Positions 29,281 through 38,384 of a stretch of 64,000 nt of DNA are shown in pieces. Numbering within the stretch: position 1 is the stretch's first letter; the number at the start of each line of letters is the position of its first letter. The stretch lies in contig NZ_CP101137.1 of assembly GCF_028473745.1 (NCBI RefSeq), forward strand, positions 2,232,001 through 2,296,000. The letters are read 5' to 3'. The translations under genes and the position numbers were made by a program. The notes beneath the pieces were generated by a model. The model did not search any database. It saw nothing but the letters and a program-made list of their open reading frames with translations, and was not told where the DNA came from. Source of the DNA: Streptomyces sp. M92 (GTDB lineage: Bacteria > Actinomycetota > Actinomycetes > Streptomycetales > Streptomycetaceae).

Positions 29281-32200
29281 TCACTGTTCCTCCAGGACCA
29301 CCTCGGCGCCCGGGAAGAGGGGACGGAAGTCGGCCAGAGCGAGGGAGTGGCCGACGCGGTTGAGGAGGGTCACTCGGTGCACCTCCGGCAGCCGGGCCGC
29401 GAGCGCCGCCAGGTGCTCGGTGCCCTCCAGGCCGACGACCGCCAGCTCCTCCACGCCCGGTAGTTCGGGCATCCGGCCGATGGAAGCCGGCACCTCACGG
29501 AGGATCGCCGCGTTCAGGTACAGGTGGGTGAGGGCGGGCAGGGCGGCGACCTGCCGCCAGTCCTCCTCCGTCAGCTCCGTGGTCAGCGCACCGAGGCTGA
29601 GGGTGCGCAACGTCCGCCACTGACCGAGTCCCCGCAGCCCGGTCGAGGCAGTGCACTCGTCCCCCAGGTAGAGGAAGGCCAGTGGGGCGTCGGTGGGCAG
29701 CGCCTCGGTGAGATCGGTGCCCGGCAGTTCCTGGACCAGAGAGAGGAGGGTCAGTGTCGTGAGCGACCGGAGCCCCGCCAGGTCGGTGCCGGAACTGAGG
29801 GCGAGTTCGGTCAGGCCCAGCCCCGCCAGCCGGTCCAGGCCGTGCGCGTTCGGGCACCGGTAGGACGCCAGCCGCTTCAACGAGGTGAGGCGGCGCAGGG
29901 CGGACAGGTCGGTGAGCAGCGGGTTGTCGGTGAGGGTCAGCGCGGTGACCGCCGAGGGCTCGGGGATCCGGGCGACGAGCGAATCGGCGGAGTACCGCCC
30001 CGAGACGGTCAGCCTGTGCCACGGCCGCATTCCGGCGAGCGCCGCGAACTGCTCGGGTGTCTCGCAGCCGAGGAAGAGGTTCGTCCGGTCCAGGTGGTCC
30101 AGTACCTCCCTCGCGTACTCCTCCGCGTCGAAGCGGTGCCAGGTGCCCGCGAGCTGGCGGCGGACGTCCAGGTCGGGGTGGTCCCGGAACCGGCGGAGGA
30201 CGGCGAGGGCGCCGTCGGGTTCCTCGCCGCCGAGGATCGAGGCGGTGACCGTGACGCCCTGCGCCTCCTCGGCCGACAGGCCCTCCGGGCCCGGCAGCAG
30301 TTCCAGGACCAGCGGCCCCGCGCCCGCCAGCTCCCGCGCGGCCTCGGCCGTACGCGGGGGGATCAGCTCGGCGGCCCGCTGCTCCACCTCCGCCCGTACC
30401 TCCGGATCCAGGGCGGCGACGTGCTCCAGGGCGGCCAGGGCCAGCAGGGTGAGTCGTGGGTCGTTCCCGCCCAGCAGCTCCCTGAGCAGGGAGACGCGTT
30501 CGCGTGGCCGGGCGTGGGCCACGGCCATGCGGATCACGTCCTCCCACCCGGTGTCCTCGGCATGGCCGGCGAGGACACCGAGGTGGCCCTCCTCGACCGC
30601 GTACCGGGCTGCCAGGTAGTCCTGGAAGGTGCGGTGGACGAAGTCCAGGACGTCCTGGGCCGGGCGGCGCAGGACACCGCTGCGCAGCAGCAGGGTCCGC
30701 AGCACCTCGGGGGCGCCCCCCTGCCCGGAAGCCGGGCCGAGGGAGGGAAGGGCTCGGTCCACGATGCCCTCGGCCGTCTCCAGCGTCATTTCCTGCCGAC
30801 CGCTGAGGACGAGGGCGTAGGCGAGGCGCTGCAGCAGTTCGAGCTGGGCTTCCTCGCCCAGCTCCGGGCCGTCCACGGCGACCGTGCCCCGTTCCCGGTC
30901 CCGGCGGGCGAGGAGCATGGTGAGGGCCGCGTCGTACAGCTCCTTGCGGCCGGTGGGCAGGTAGCCGCGGCGCTCGCGGTGCAGAGCGCAGATCAGGCCG
31001 CACATCAACGGGTTGGTGACGAGACGGGCCAGATCGCGCTTGGTGCGCAGGGAGTCCAGCAGCCGCTGCTCGTACTCGGGGGAGCGAGCGGCCTCGTGCC
31101 AGCGGTGGACGAAGGTGGCGACCTCCGCCCGGCCCATCGGCGCGAGGGAGAGTTCCGTGAAGCGTTCCCGGGCGAGCCAGTCGGCGCGCACGGCGGTAGG
31201 GCGGCTGGTCAGCAGCCAGTGGTTGCCGGGGTAGGCGTGGAGAAGGCCGCTCAGCCAGTCCCGGGTGGCGTGACGGTCGGCCTGCGGAATCTCGTCCAGG
31301 CCGTCGACCAGGACCAGCGCGCGGCCGTCGGCCAGGACGCGTTCCGCCCAGCCGTCCGGCGGCGTCAGGGGACAGCCGACCGCGCCGAGGAAGGCGGCCG
31401 GGGCGGGCAGGGGGCCGGTACGGACCAGGGTACGCAGGGGGAGCACGAACGGGACGCGCGTGCCCTCCTGGGCCGCGGTCACCGCCAGCCACTGGACCAG
31501 GGTCGTCTTGCCGGAGCCCGCGTCGCCGCGCAGCAGCACACGGGGTTCCCTGTCCAGCGCCGCTTCGGCGGGCATCCGCCCCGTACGGGCCGGTGCGCTC
31601 TCGCCGGTCGCCGTGTCCCGGCCGGGTTCCCCGCCGATGGTCGCCTCCAGGCTCAGGTAGGCGACTTCGAGGGGCCAGCGGTCGGGGGAGTCGCGCAGGT
31701 CGAGGCCGTAGATGGTGAGGTGGTTGTGGCGCTCGGCGACGTAGGGGAGGTAGCGGCGTTCGAAGGCGGTGTCGCGGGCGTCGGGGCGCGGGACGCGGGC
31801 GATCAGCTCGTCGACCTTCGCGATCAGTTCGGACTGGCCGCGGGTCTGCTCCACCAGGGTCCGTGCCACGAAGGTCGAGCGCCTGGTGAAGAACTCCAGG
31901 ATGTGCAGGCAGGCCCACTCGGTCGCGGAGTCGAGGAAGTAGCAGGCGTCGGTGGACAGGCCCCTGGTGGCTGACGGCGTACGGCGCCGCAGCTGCTCGG
32001 CCAGCTCCCGGTGCCCGAGCCGCACCGCTTGGACGTCGTCCATGTCCAGGTCACCGAGGGCCAGCAGACGGGCCGTCAGGGCGTCCGCGACGGCCTCCGT
32101 CTCGTCCGGCGGGAAGGGCGGCTCGCCGGGGGAGTCCAGGGACGCCCCGACCAGCCGCCCCGCGAGCCCGCGCACCTCCTTCTCGCCGAGCGTGCGCTGC

Positions 32201-32343
32201 TCGCCCCGGAACGCCACGAGGTGGGTCAGCCGGACCGGCCGGTCGACCAGTCCGGCGCCGGGGCCGCCCGTGGCGAACAGCTTCTTCACCAGTGGGGCGA
32301 CCAGGCTGGACGCCAACTTCCCGCCCAGTACCGTCGGTTCCAT
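29281..32343 (-). CDS. NACHT NTPase with C-terminal leucine-rich repeats (bNACHT/NLR-like), gene 1
   Basis: A 1020-residue STAND NTPase. Residues 1-260 are a helical N-terminal region shared with the two paralogues upstream (GAGLVDRPVRLTHLVAFRGE, FFTRRSTFVARTL, DRWPLEVAYLSLEA). The NACHT core has Walker A GDAGSGKTT at 273-281, Walker B ALVLVDGLDE at about 342-351 and a sensor LLTSRPTA near 378. After a winged-helix/superhelical part come, from about residue 780, leucine-rich repeats (VTALTLTDNPLLTDLSALRR, LTTLTLLSL, LRTLSLGAL, LTHLYLNAAIL). This is the architecture of bacterial NLR relatives, some of which defend against phage. No nuclease or protease effector domain is recognisable. It follows the HAD phosphatase by 49 bases. 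Confidence 0.88.
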   Translation of the reverse strand: MEPTVLGGKLASSLVAPLVKKLFATGGPGAGLVDRPVRLTHLVAFRGEQRTLGEKEVRGLAGRLVGASLDSPGEPPFPPDETEAVADALTARLLALGDLDMDDVQAVRLGHRELAEQLRRRTPSATRGLSTDACYFLDSATEWACLHILEFFTRRSTFVARTLVEQTRGQSELIAKVDELIARVPRPDARDTAFERRYLPYVAERHNHLTIYGLDLRDSPDRWPLEVAYLSLEATIGGEPGRDTATGESAPARTGRMPAEAALDREPRVLLRGDAGSGKTTLVQWLAVTAAQEGTRVPFVLPLRTLVRTGPLPAPAAFLGAVGCPLTPPDGWAERVLADGRALVLVDGLDEIPQADRHATRDWLSGLLHAYPGNHWLLTSRPTAVRADWLARERFTELSLAPMGRAEVATFVHRWHEAARSPEYEQRLLDSLRTKRDLARLVTNPLMCGLICALHRERRGYLPTGRKELYDAALTMLLARRDRERGTVAVDGPELGEEAQLELLQRLAYALVLSGRQEMTLETAEGIVDRALPSLGPASGQGGAPEVLRTLLLRSGVLRRPAQDVLDFVHRTFQDYLAARYAVEEGHLGVLAGHAEDTGWEDVIRMAVAHARPRERVSLLRELLGGNDPRLTLLALAALEHVAALDPEVRAEVEQRAAELIPPRTAEAARELAGAGPLVLELLPGPEGLSAEEAQGVTVTASILGGEEPDGALAVLRRFRDHPDLDVRRQLAGTWHRFDAEEYAREVLDHLDRTNLFLGCETPEQFAALAGMRPWHRLTVSGRYSADSLVARIPEPSAVTALTLTDNPLLTDLSALRRLTSLKRLASYRCPNAHGLDRLAGLGLTELALSSGTDLAGLRSLTTLTLLSLVQELPGTDLTEALPTDAPLAFLYLGDECTASTGLRGLGQWRTLRTLSLGALTTELTEEDWRQVAALPALTHLYLNAAILREVPASIGRMPELPGVEELAVVGLEGTEHLAALAARLPEVHRVTLLNRVGHSLALADFRPLFPGAEVVLEEQ

Positions 32344-32392
32344 GCGCCACCCCCGAGCTCGTTCGACCAGGGGAGGAGCCTATCGGGCGGCG

Positions 32393-33079
32393 TCAGGACA
32401 ACTGGCCGCCGTAGTCCGGGAGCTTGAACGTCCGCTCGGCGTGGCCGCCCGACAGGTCGGTGGCGCTGTTGCCGATGTTCGCGATGATCGTGTAGCCCTT
32501 GGACTCGATCTCGGCGCGCTGTTCCGTCTTGTACTCGGCGACGTCCCGGAACAGGTCGAGGAAGCCTCGCACGTACAGGCCGGAGGACTCGTACCCGGCG
32601 TGGTCGAGGTTCCACTCGGTGGGCGCCTCGATGATGCCGGGGCGGGCGGTCACGAAGAACAGGGCGACGCCGTGCTCCTGGGCGTACTGGGCGGCCTCCA
32701 GGACCGGCCGGTTGGCGGGCTGCGGGTAGCTGAAGCCGAAGTCGGTCTCCAGCGAGGTGTTGTCGATGTCGAGGACGATCGCCTGCTTCTCGCCGGGCGC
32801 GGCGTCGGCGATGCGCTCCTTGAGGTAGGGCAGCGCCTGGTCCATCACCGCCCGGCAGTCGCGCTGCCAGGTGTCGTAGTCGACGTCGGCCGCGGCAGCG
32901 GCGACCGTGGTGACGGCCGGCTGCTCGGCGGGAGCGGAGGGGGCGGCCACGGCGGGCGTGACCGTCACCGAGAGGGCCGCCGCGGTCACGGCGGCGGCAC
33001 CGACGGCGCGCTGCCACGTGCGCCGAGCCTGGCCGGTCTCCGTGGAGGCCTGTCTGGTCTGTCCGTTCTGTTCGGTCAT
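32393..33079 (-). CDS. Secreted HAD-family acid phosphatase
   Basis: A 228-residue exported phosphatase. The N-terminus carries an Arg-containing n-region (ARRTWQRAV), a hydrophobic core and a probable cleavage after AVA (TPAVA/APSAP). HAD motif I is IVLDIDNTSLE (DxDNT, the form found in class B/C acid phosphatases), motif II is FFVTARPG, and IIANIGNSATDLSGG contains the C-terminal motif with conserved Asp. It should hydrolyse phosphomonoesters outside the membrane. It lies in the same direction as the NACHT genes, 137 bases after NACHT gene 2 and 49 before gene 1. Start at 33079 (MTEQNGQ); the frame extends to a TTG at 33127. Confidence 0.9.
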   Translation of the reverse strand: MTEQNGQTRQASTETGQARRTWQRAVGAAAVTAAALSVTVTPAVAAPSAPAEQPAVTTVAAAAADVDYDTWQRDCRAVMDQALPYLKERIADAAPGEKQAIVLDIDNTSLETDFGFSYPQPANRPVLEAAQYAQEHGVALFFVTARPGIIEAPTEWNLDHAGYESSGLYVRGFLDLFRDVAEYKTEQRAEIESKGYTIIANIGNSATDLSGGHAERTFKLPDYGGQLS

Positions 33080-33215
33080 GGGGGGTTGGGGTCCTCTCAT
33101 GCCTGCGCGGATGCCTGACGGCACCAAGTTGTCGCGTGCATGTTCGCCCGAACAAGTGGCGGGACGGCAACGATTGGGTTACTGAGCAGTAGTCAGCTGG
33201 GTGCGGGAGTCGCCG

Positions 33216-35789
33216 TCAGGCCGTGATCTCCACCCCGTCCGGCACGTTCCGCACCCGCGGCAGCCGCGGATTGACCCGCAGTACCCGCAGCCGGGGGAAG
33301 CCGGACAGCCAGGAGAGGTCCGTGTCGGGCAGCTCCGCGTTCAGCCAGAGGTGGGTCAGCTGCTCGGGGATCAGCCCCGCCAGCAGTTCCTCGGCCCGCA
33401 TCACGCCGGCCACCTGGATGCGCGGGCGTCCGCCGAGCCCGCGCAGCGCCGCCAGCTCGGCGGCGTCGGAGACCGGGAAGTAGAGGCCGTCCGGGTCCAG
33501 GTGGGCGATGATCTCCTCGGCGTACCGCTCGGTGTCGAAGTGCCGCCAGCCCCGGGCCAGTTCGGCGCGGACCGGCAGGGCCGACCGGGAGCGCAGCCGG
33601 ACGAGGTAGTCGATCGCGGCGTCGTCCTCCACCCGGGTCGCGGTGATCGCGAGCAGCAGCGCCTGGCGGTCGTCGGGGACCTGCCCCGGGTCCGGCAGCA
33701 GTTCCAGCACGATGGGGCCGACCCAGCCGAGGCCCCGGGCGGCGAGCTCCGTCGTCGGGCGCACCAGGTTCTTCGTCCGCTCGTGCACCAGTTGCTGCAC
33801 CGCGGGGTCGAGTTCGGTGACGTGCTCCAGGCAGGCCGCGGCCATCAGCCGGCGGTGGTTGACCTGCGGGCGGCGCAGCCCTGGCGCGGCGGCGAGCAGC
33901 CGGTCCAGGAAGTGCGCGCACTCCTCGGGGCGGGCGTGGGCGGCGGCCATCCGGATGACCTCCTCCCACTCGGGCTGGTGGGCGTGGTCGACCAGGGTGG
34001 GAAAGCGGCCCCGCGCCACGATCTCCTTGGCGGCCAGGTAGTCCTGAAAGGTGCGGTGGACGAAGTCGACGGACTCGCCCGACCGTTCCCGCAGCAGCCC
34101 GGTGCGGTGCAGCAGATGGTCGAAGATCTTCGCTCCGTCGCCCTGCGCGCGGGCGGCCGGCATGGCGGGCAGCGCGGCGTCCAGGATGCCGACCGCCCGC
34201 TCGCGGGTCAGCTCGGAGGCGTCCTCCTCCAGCATGGCGTGGGCCAGCTTCTGCAACAGCCGCTCCCTGGTGCTCTGCTGGAGCCGCACGTCGTCGGCGT
34301 ACAGCACGTCCCGTTCGGGGTCGCGGCGCTGGAGCAGCATCTCCAGGGCGGCGTCGTACAGCTCCTTGCGGCCGCTGGGCAGGGAGCCGGACCGGTCGCG
34401 GTTCAGGGCGCAGATCAGGCCGCACATCAGCGGGTTGGTGGCGAGCTGGCGCAGCTCGCGGTAGATGCGTACGGAGTGCAGGAGGCGCTGCTCGTACTCG
34501 TCCAGGGCGCCGCGCTCCCGCGGCCCGCGCGACCGGCTCTGCTCGTCGAGGCGGGCCGCCGAGTGCCAGTCGCGGATGAACCGCGTCACCTGCTCCCGCG
34601 ACATGGGCGCGAGCGACAGTTCGACGAAGTCCTCCTCGGCCAGCCCGCCCCCCGACAGCCAGCCGTCGGAGACGGCGGACGGCCGGGAGGTGACCAGGCA
34701 GCCGTTGCCGGAGAAGACCCGCAGCAGCCGCCGCAGCCGGTCGCGCAGCTCGGCCCGCGTCTTCTCGGGCGCCTCGTCGATGCCGTCGACCAGCAGCAGC
34801 GCCCGGCCCGCGAGCAGGGTGCGCACCACCCAGCCCTCCGGAGCCCGGCCGGCGAGCGGGTGCCGGACCGCGTGCAGGAAGTCGTCCGGCGCGGGGAAGC
34901 CCTCCCGGGCGAACCGGCGTACGGGGAGCACGAAGGGGACCCGGGAGCCCTCCCGGGCGGCGGCCACCGCCAGCCACTGCACCAGCGTCGTCTTGCCCGA
35001 ACCGGCGCCGCCGCGCAGCAGCACCCGCTCGTGGTCCTCCAGGGCACGGTCGGCCAGCAGCACGGTGCGCTGCTCGTCCTCGTCGCCGCCCACGCCGCCG
35101 CTGCGCTCCTCCGCCTCCAGGCTGAGATAGGTCTCCTCCAGCGGCCAACGGTCGGGCGCGTTGGGGAAGTCCACGCCGACGATGGTCAGCCAGCCGTGCC
35201 GTCGGGCCACCCACTGGGCGTACTCGGCCTCGAACGCCGCGTCCTCCTCGGACCGCTCGGGCTGCCGCGCCGCCGCCTCCGCGTCCGCCAGGTCGACGAG
35301 CTGGGCGATCCGGCTGGCCCGGCCCGGCAACTGCCGCTGGAGGTGCGGCGAGCGGCGCACCAGGTGGTGCAGGACGTGCAGGCACACGGAGACCAGCAGC
35401 GCGTCGTGGAACCAGGCGGCGTCCGGCGACAGCCCCCGGTCCGCGCCCTGCACCGCGCCCCGCAGGCGCCGCGCGTAGCCCTGCGGCCCGAGCCGTACCG
35501 CGTCGGCGTCGGTGACGTCCACCTCGGCGATCGCGAGCAGGGTGCGGGCCAGGACGTCGACGACCGACGCCAGTTCGGCGGCGGGCGCGGTGTGCCGCTC
35601 GGCGGCGAGGTGGACGAGGTCGGCGGCGGTGCGGTGGACGTCGTCCGGCGTGGCCGACGCGCCCCGGCCGTGCCAGGTGACGAGGCCGGGGACCGGTTCG
35701 GAGAACACGGGCGGCCGGGAGGGGGCGCGGAAGAGTCCGCGGACGAGGGGCGCGGCGAGGTGGGAGGGCGTGCGGACGGCGGAATCCAT
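33216..35789 (-). CDS. NACHT NTPase (bNACHT/NLR-like), gene 2
   Basis: An 857-residue paralogue. The N-terminal 240 residues are the most divergent of the three (GLVTWHGRGASATPDDV instead of LVDRPVR...FRGE) but retain LHHLVRRSPHLQRQL and DRWPLEETYLSLEA. Walker A GGAGSGKTT is at 260-268, Walker B ALLLVDGIDEA at 330-340, CLVTSRPSA near 364-372. The region ATNPLMCGLICALNRDRSG marks the NACHT-associated helices. The C-terminus is short, with only one or two leucine-rich units (LTHLWLNAELPDTDLSWL, FPRLRVLRVNPRLPRV). It starts 9 bases after gene 3 ends, so the two are co-transcribed. Very long open frames over the same DNA (to 36834 and on the other strand) are Arg/Pro-rich shadows. Confidence 0.88.
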   Translation of the reverse strand: MDSAVRTPSHLAAPLVRGLFRAPSRPPVFSEPVPGLVTWHGRGASATPDDVHRTAADLVHLAAERHTAPAAELASVVDVLARTLLAIAEVDVTDADAVRLGPQGYARRLRGAVQGADRGLSPDAAWFHDALLVSVCLHVLHHLVRRSPHLQRQLPGRASRIAQLVDLADAEAAARQPERSEEDAAFEAEYAQWVARRHGWLTIVGVDFPNAPDRWPLEETYLSLEAEERSGGVGGDEDEQRTVLLADRALEDHERVLLRGGAGSGKTTLVQWLAVAAAREGSRVPFVLPVRRFAREGFPAPDDFLHAVRHPLAGRAPEGWVVRTLLAGRALLLVDGIDEAPEKTRAELRDRLRRLLRVFSGNGCLVTSRPSAVSDGWLSGGGLAEEDFVELSLAPMSREQVTRFIRDWHSAARLDEQSRSRGPRERGALDEYEQRLLHSVRIYRELRQLATNPLMCGLICALNRDRSGSLPSGRKELYDAALEMLLQRRDPERDVLYADDVRLQQSTRERLLQKLAHAMLEEDASELTRERAVGILDAALPAMPAARAQGDGAKIFDHLLHRTGLLRERSGESVDFVHRTFQDYLAAKEIVARGRFPTLVDHAHQPEWEEVIRMAAAHARPEECAHFLDRLLAAAPGLRRPQVNHRRLMAAACLEHVTELDPAVQQLVHERTKNLVRPTTELAARGLGWVGPIVLELLPDPGQVPDDRQALLLAITATRVEDDAAIDYLVRLRSRSALPVRAELARGWRHFDTERYAEEIIAHLDPDGLYFPVSDAAELAALRGLGGRPRIQVAGVMRAEELLAGLIPEQLTHLWLNAELPDTDLSWLSGFPRLRVLRVNPRLPRVRNVPDGVEITA

Positions 35790-35798
35790 GGATACGGC

Positions 35799-38384
35799 TT
35801 ACCCCTGGGGTCGGGAGGACGAGTCGTTCGCGGTGATCTGGAGCTTCACCCCTCCCGGCACCTGCCGGGCCACGGCGGGGTCCGTGTCCGACAGCACGGT
35901 GACGGTGCGCAGGCCGGGGAAGGCGGCGAGCCAGGCCAGCCCTTCCACGGGGTGGGTCGCGTCCAGCGTCAGGTGGAGGAGGCGGTCGGCGACGATCAGT
36001 TCGGTCAGGTCCTCGACCCGGTAGGCGCCGCGGACGTGGATGTGTTCCCAGCCGCCGAGCGAGCGCAGGGTGCGCAGGTCCTCGACCGTGGACACGCCGA
36101 CGGCCCACTGCCTGGGCAGATGGGCGAGGACCTCGCGGGCGTACCGTTCCCGGTCGAAGGTGTGCCAGGCGGCGGCGAGGGACTGCTGCACGCCGGCACC
36201 GCGGTGATCGCGGAAGCGGCACAGGAACTGCAGCGCCGCCTCGCTGCCCACGCCGACCGCCGTGTGCACCACGCGGGCCGCCAGGCCGAGGTCCGCCTCC
36301 TCCGGGCCCGGCAGCAGCCCCAGCACCAGGTCGCCTCCGGCGCGCGCCAGTTCCAGCGCCGCGTCGAAGGTCTTCGGCGGCACGTGGGCGAGCAGCCCGG
36401 CCTCGACCCGTTTGCGCACCGCCGGGTCGACTTCCGCCACGTACTGGAGCCCGGCGGCCGCCAGCAGACTGCCGCGCGGGTGGCTCAGCTCCGTCAGCCG
36501 GCCCAGTACGTACTCCGCCTCCCTGGGCCGGGCGTGTGCGAGGGCGAGCAGGACGACGTCCTCCCAGTCGTCCAACTCCGCGTGGTTGACCAGCAGGTCG
36601 AAGTCCATCTCCTGCACGGCCAGCCGGGCACCCAGATAGTCCCGGAAGGTGCGGTGCAGGAAGTCCACCCGTCCCTCGGCCGGCTCGCGGAGCAGTCCGG
36701 AGCGCAGCAGCAGCGCGCGGTAGACCTCCTCCCCGCCGGTGTCCGCCAGGCCCAGTGCCGGCAGCGAGCGGCCGATGAGCTGCAGGGCCTCGGCCCGGTC
36801 CATCTCCTGGCGGCCGTTGCGGATCAGCCACCACGCCAGCTTCTGCAGCAGCTGCACCTGGGTCGAGTACGGCAGCCGCGGCCCCTCGGAACCGGGCAGT
36901 TCACGCTCCCGGTCGCGGCGTTCCAGGAGCATGGTCAGGGCGGCCTCGTACAGGGACTTGCGGTCCTGCGGCAGGAAGCCGCGGCGGTCGCGGTGCAGGG
37001 CGCACAGCATGCCGCACATCAGCGGGTTGGTGGCCAGCCGGTTCAGTTCGGACGTGCTCCGCACCGACCTCAGCAGCGACTCGCCGACCGACTCCCGCGC
37101 GTCGGCCGCGCGGTGCCAGCGGCGTACGAAGGTGGCGACGTCGTCCTGGGACATGCGGGCGAGGGAGTGCTCGCCGAAGCCCTCGGCGGCCAGCCAGTCC
37201 TCCGGTACGGCCGAGGGGCGGGAGGTGACCAGCCACAGGTTGCCGGGAAAGGCCCGCACCAGTTCGCGCAGCCAGCGCCGGGCGGCGGCGCGGCGGTCGC
37301 CGGCGATCTCGTCGATGCCGTCCACCAGCAGCACGCCGCGCCGGGCCCGCAGCACGCGCTCGGCCCACCCCGGCGGCTGCTCCCCGGCCACGGGGGCGCC
37401 CACCGCCCGCAGGAAGTCGCCGGGGAAGGGCAGCTCCGCCCCCGGCCGGACGATGCGGCGCATGGGCAGCACGAAGGGCACCCGCCCGATGAGGTGGGTG
37501 AGCCCGTGGTCGTAGGCGCGGCTCGCCGCCGTCACCGCGAGCCACTGCACGAGGGTCGTCTTCCCGGAACCGGCGGCGCCGCGGAGGAAGACCTGCTCCT
37601 GCCCGGCGAGCAGCCGTTCGGCGGCCACCGTCAGGTACTCCGGGTCGCGGCGGCCCTCCCGCCCCGCGTGCGGCCGGGTCGCCTCCAGACTCAGGTAGGC
37701 CGCGTCCAGCGGCCACTCCCGCGTACCGGCGTCCAGCCCGTAGATGGTGAGGGTGCCGTAGCGGGCGGCGACGTGGTCCGCGTAGCGCTCCTCGAACCCG
37801 GCGTCCTCGGCCGACTGGGACGGCAGCCGTTCCAGCAGTACGTCGACGGCCCGGACCAGCCGGGCCAGCTGCTGGGTCTGGACGGTCTGCTGGCGGGCCA
37901 CGTAGGTGGAGCGCTGGGTGAGGAAGTTCAGGATGTGCAGCGCGGCGGTGTGCAGCAGCCGCTCGTACAGGAGCGTCCCGCTCTCGCCCAGGCCGTACGG
38001 GTCGAGCGGCACGCCCGTGCGCAGCTCGCGGGCGAAGCGCTCCGGGCCGAGCCCGACGGCCTGGTAGTCCTCGATGGTGATCTCGCCGAGCCGGGCGAAG
38101 GTGCGGGCCAGCGCGTCCGTGACGGCGCGGGCCTCGTCGGGACCGACGGGCCGCTCGTCCGGCCCGGCCGCCCGCAGCGCCCGGCGGACCAGCTCCCCGG
38201 CGACCTTGTCGACGTCCTTCGGCGTGACGCCGCGCTTCTCGCCCCGGAAGGACACCAGCGCCGATATCCGCACCGGCCGGTCGACGAGCCCGGCACCGGG
38301 GCCGTCCCGGACGAAGAGCCTGCGGACGAGCGGAACCACCGCGCTGGACGCGACACGGGCCCCGAGTGCTGTGACGTCGACCAT
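35799..38384 (-). CDS. NACHT NTPase (bNACHT/NLR-like), gene 3, operon head
   Basis: An 861-residue paralogue closest to gene 1 in its N-terminus (GAGLVDRPVRISALVSFRGE, FLTQRSTYVARQQ). Walker A GAAGSGKTT is at 269-277, Walker B VLLVDGIDEI at about 351-360, WLVTSRPSA near 384. A NACHT-associated helical block (RLATNPLMCGMLCALHRDRRG) and HEAT-like helices follow; the C-terminal 90 residues hold two or three weak leucine-rich units (RLLHLTLDATHPVEGLAWL, FPGLRTVTVLSDTDP). It is the first gene of the minus-strand series: a TAGGCT box ends 6 nt before its ATG with no Shine-Dalgarno, pointing to a leaderless transcript. It is followed 9 bases later by gene 2. Confidence 0.88.
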   Translation of the reverse strand: MVDVTALGARVASSAVVPLVRRLFVRDGPGAGLVDRPVRISALVSFRGEKRGVTPKDVDKVAGELVRRALRAAGPDERPVGPDEARAVTDALARTFARLGEITIEDYQAVGLGPERFARELRTGVPLDPYGLGESGTLLYERLLHTAALHILNFLTQRSTYVARQQTVQTQQLARLVRAVDVLLERLPSQSAEDAGFEERYADHVAARYGTLTIYGLDAGTREWPLDAAYLSLEATRPHAGREGRRDPEYLTVAAERLLAGQEQVFLRGAAGSGKTTLVQWLAVTAASRAYDHGLTHLIGRVPFVLPMRRIVRPGAELPFPGDFLRAVGAPVAGEQPPGWAERVLRARRGVLLVDGIDEIAGDRRAAARRWLRELVRAFPGNLWLVTSRPSAVPEDWLAAEGFGEHSLARMSQDDVATFVRRWHRAADARESVGESLLRSVRSTSELNRLATNPLMCGMLCALHRDRRGFLPQDRKSLYEAALTMLLERRDRERELPGSEGPRLPYSTQVQLLQKLAWWLIRNGRQEMDRAEALQLIGRSLPALGLADTGGEEVYRALLLRSGLLREPAEGRVDFLHRTFRDYLGARLAVQEMDFDLLVNHAELDDWEDVVLLALAHARPREAEYVLGRLTELSHPRGSLLAAAGLQYVAEVDPAVRKRVEAGLLAHVPPKTFDAALELARAGGDLVLGLLPGPEEADLGLAARVVHTAVGVGSEAALQFLCRFRDHRGAGVQQSLAAAWHTFDRERYAREVLAHLPRQWAVGVSTVEDLRTLRSLGGWEHIHVRGAYRVEDLTELIVADRLLHLTLDATHPVEGLAWLAAFPGLRTVTVLSDTDPAVARQVPGGVKLQITANDSSSRPQG

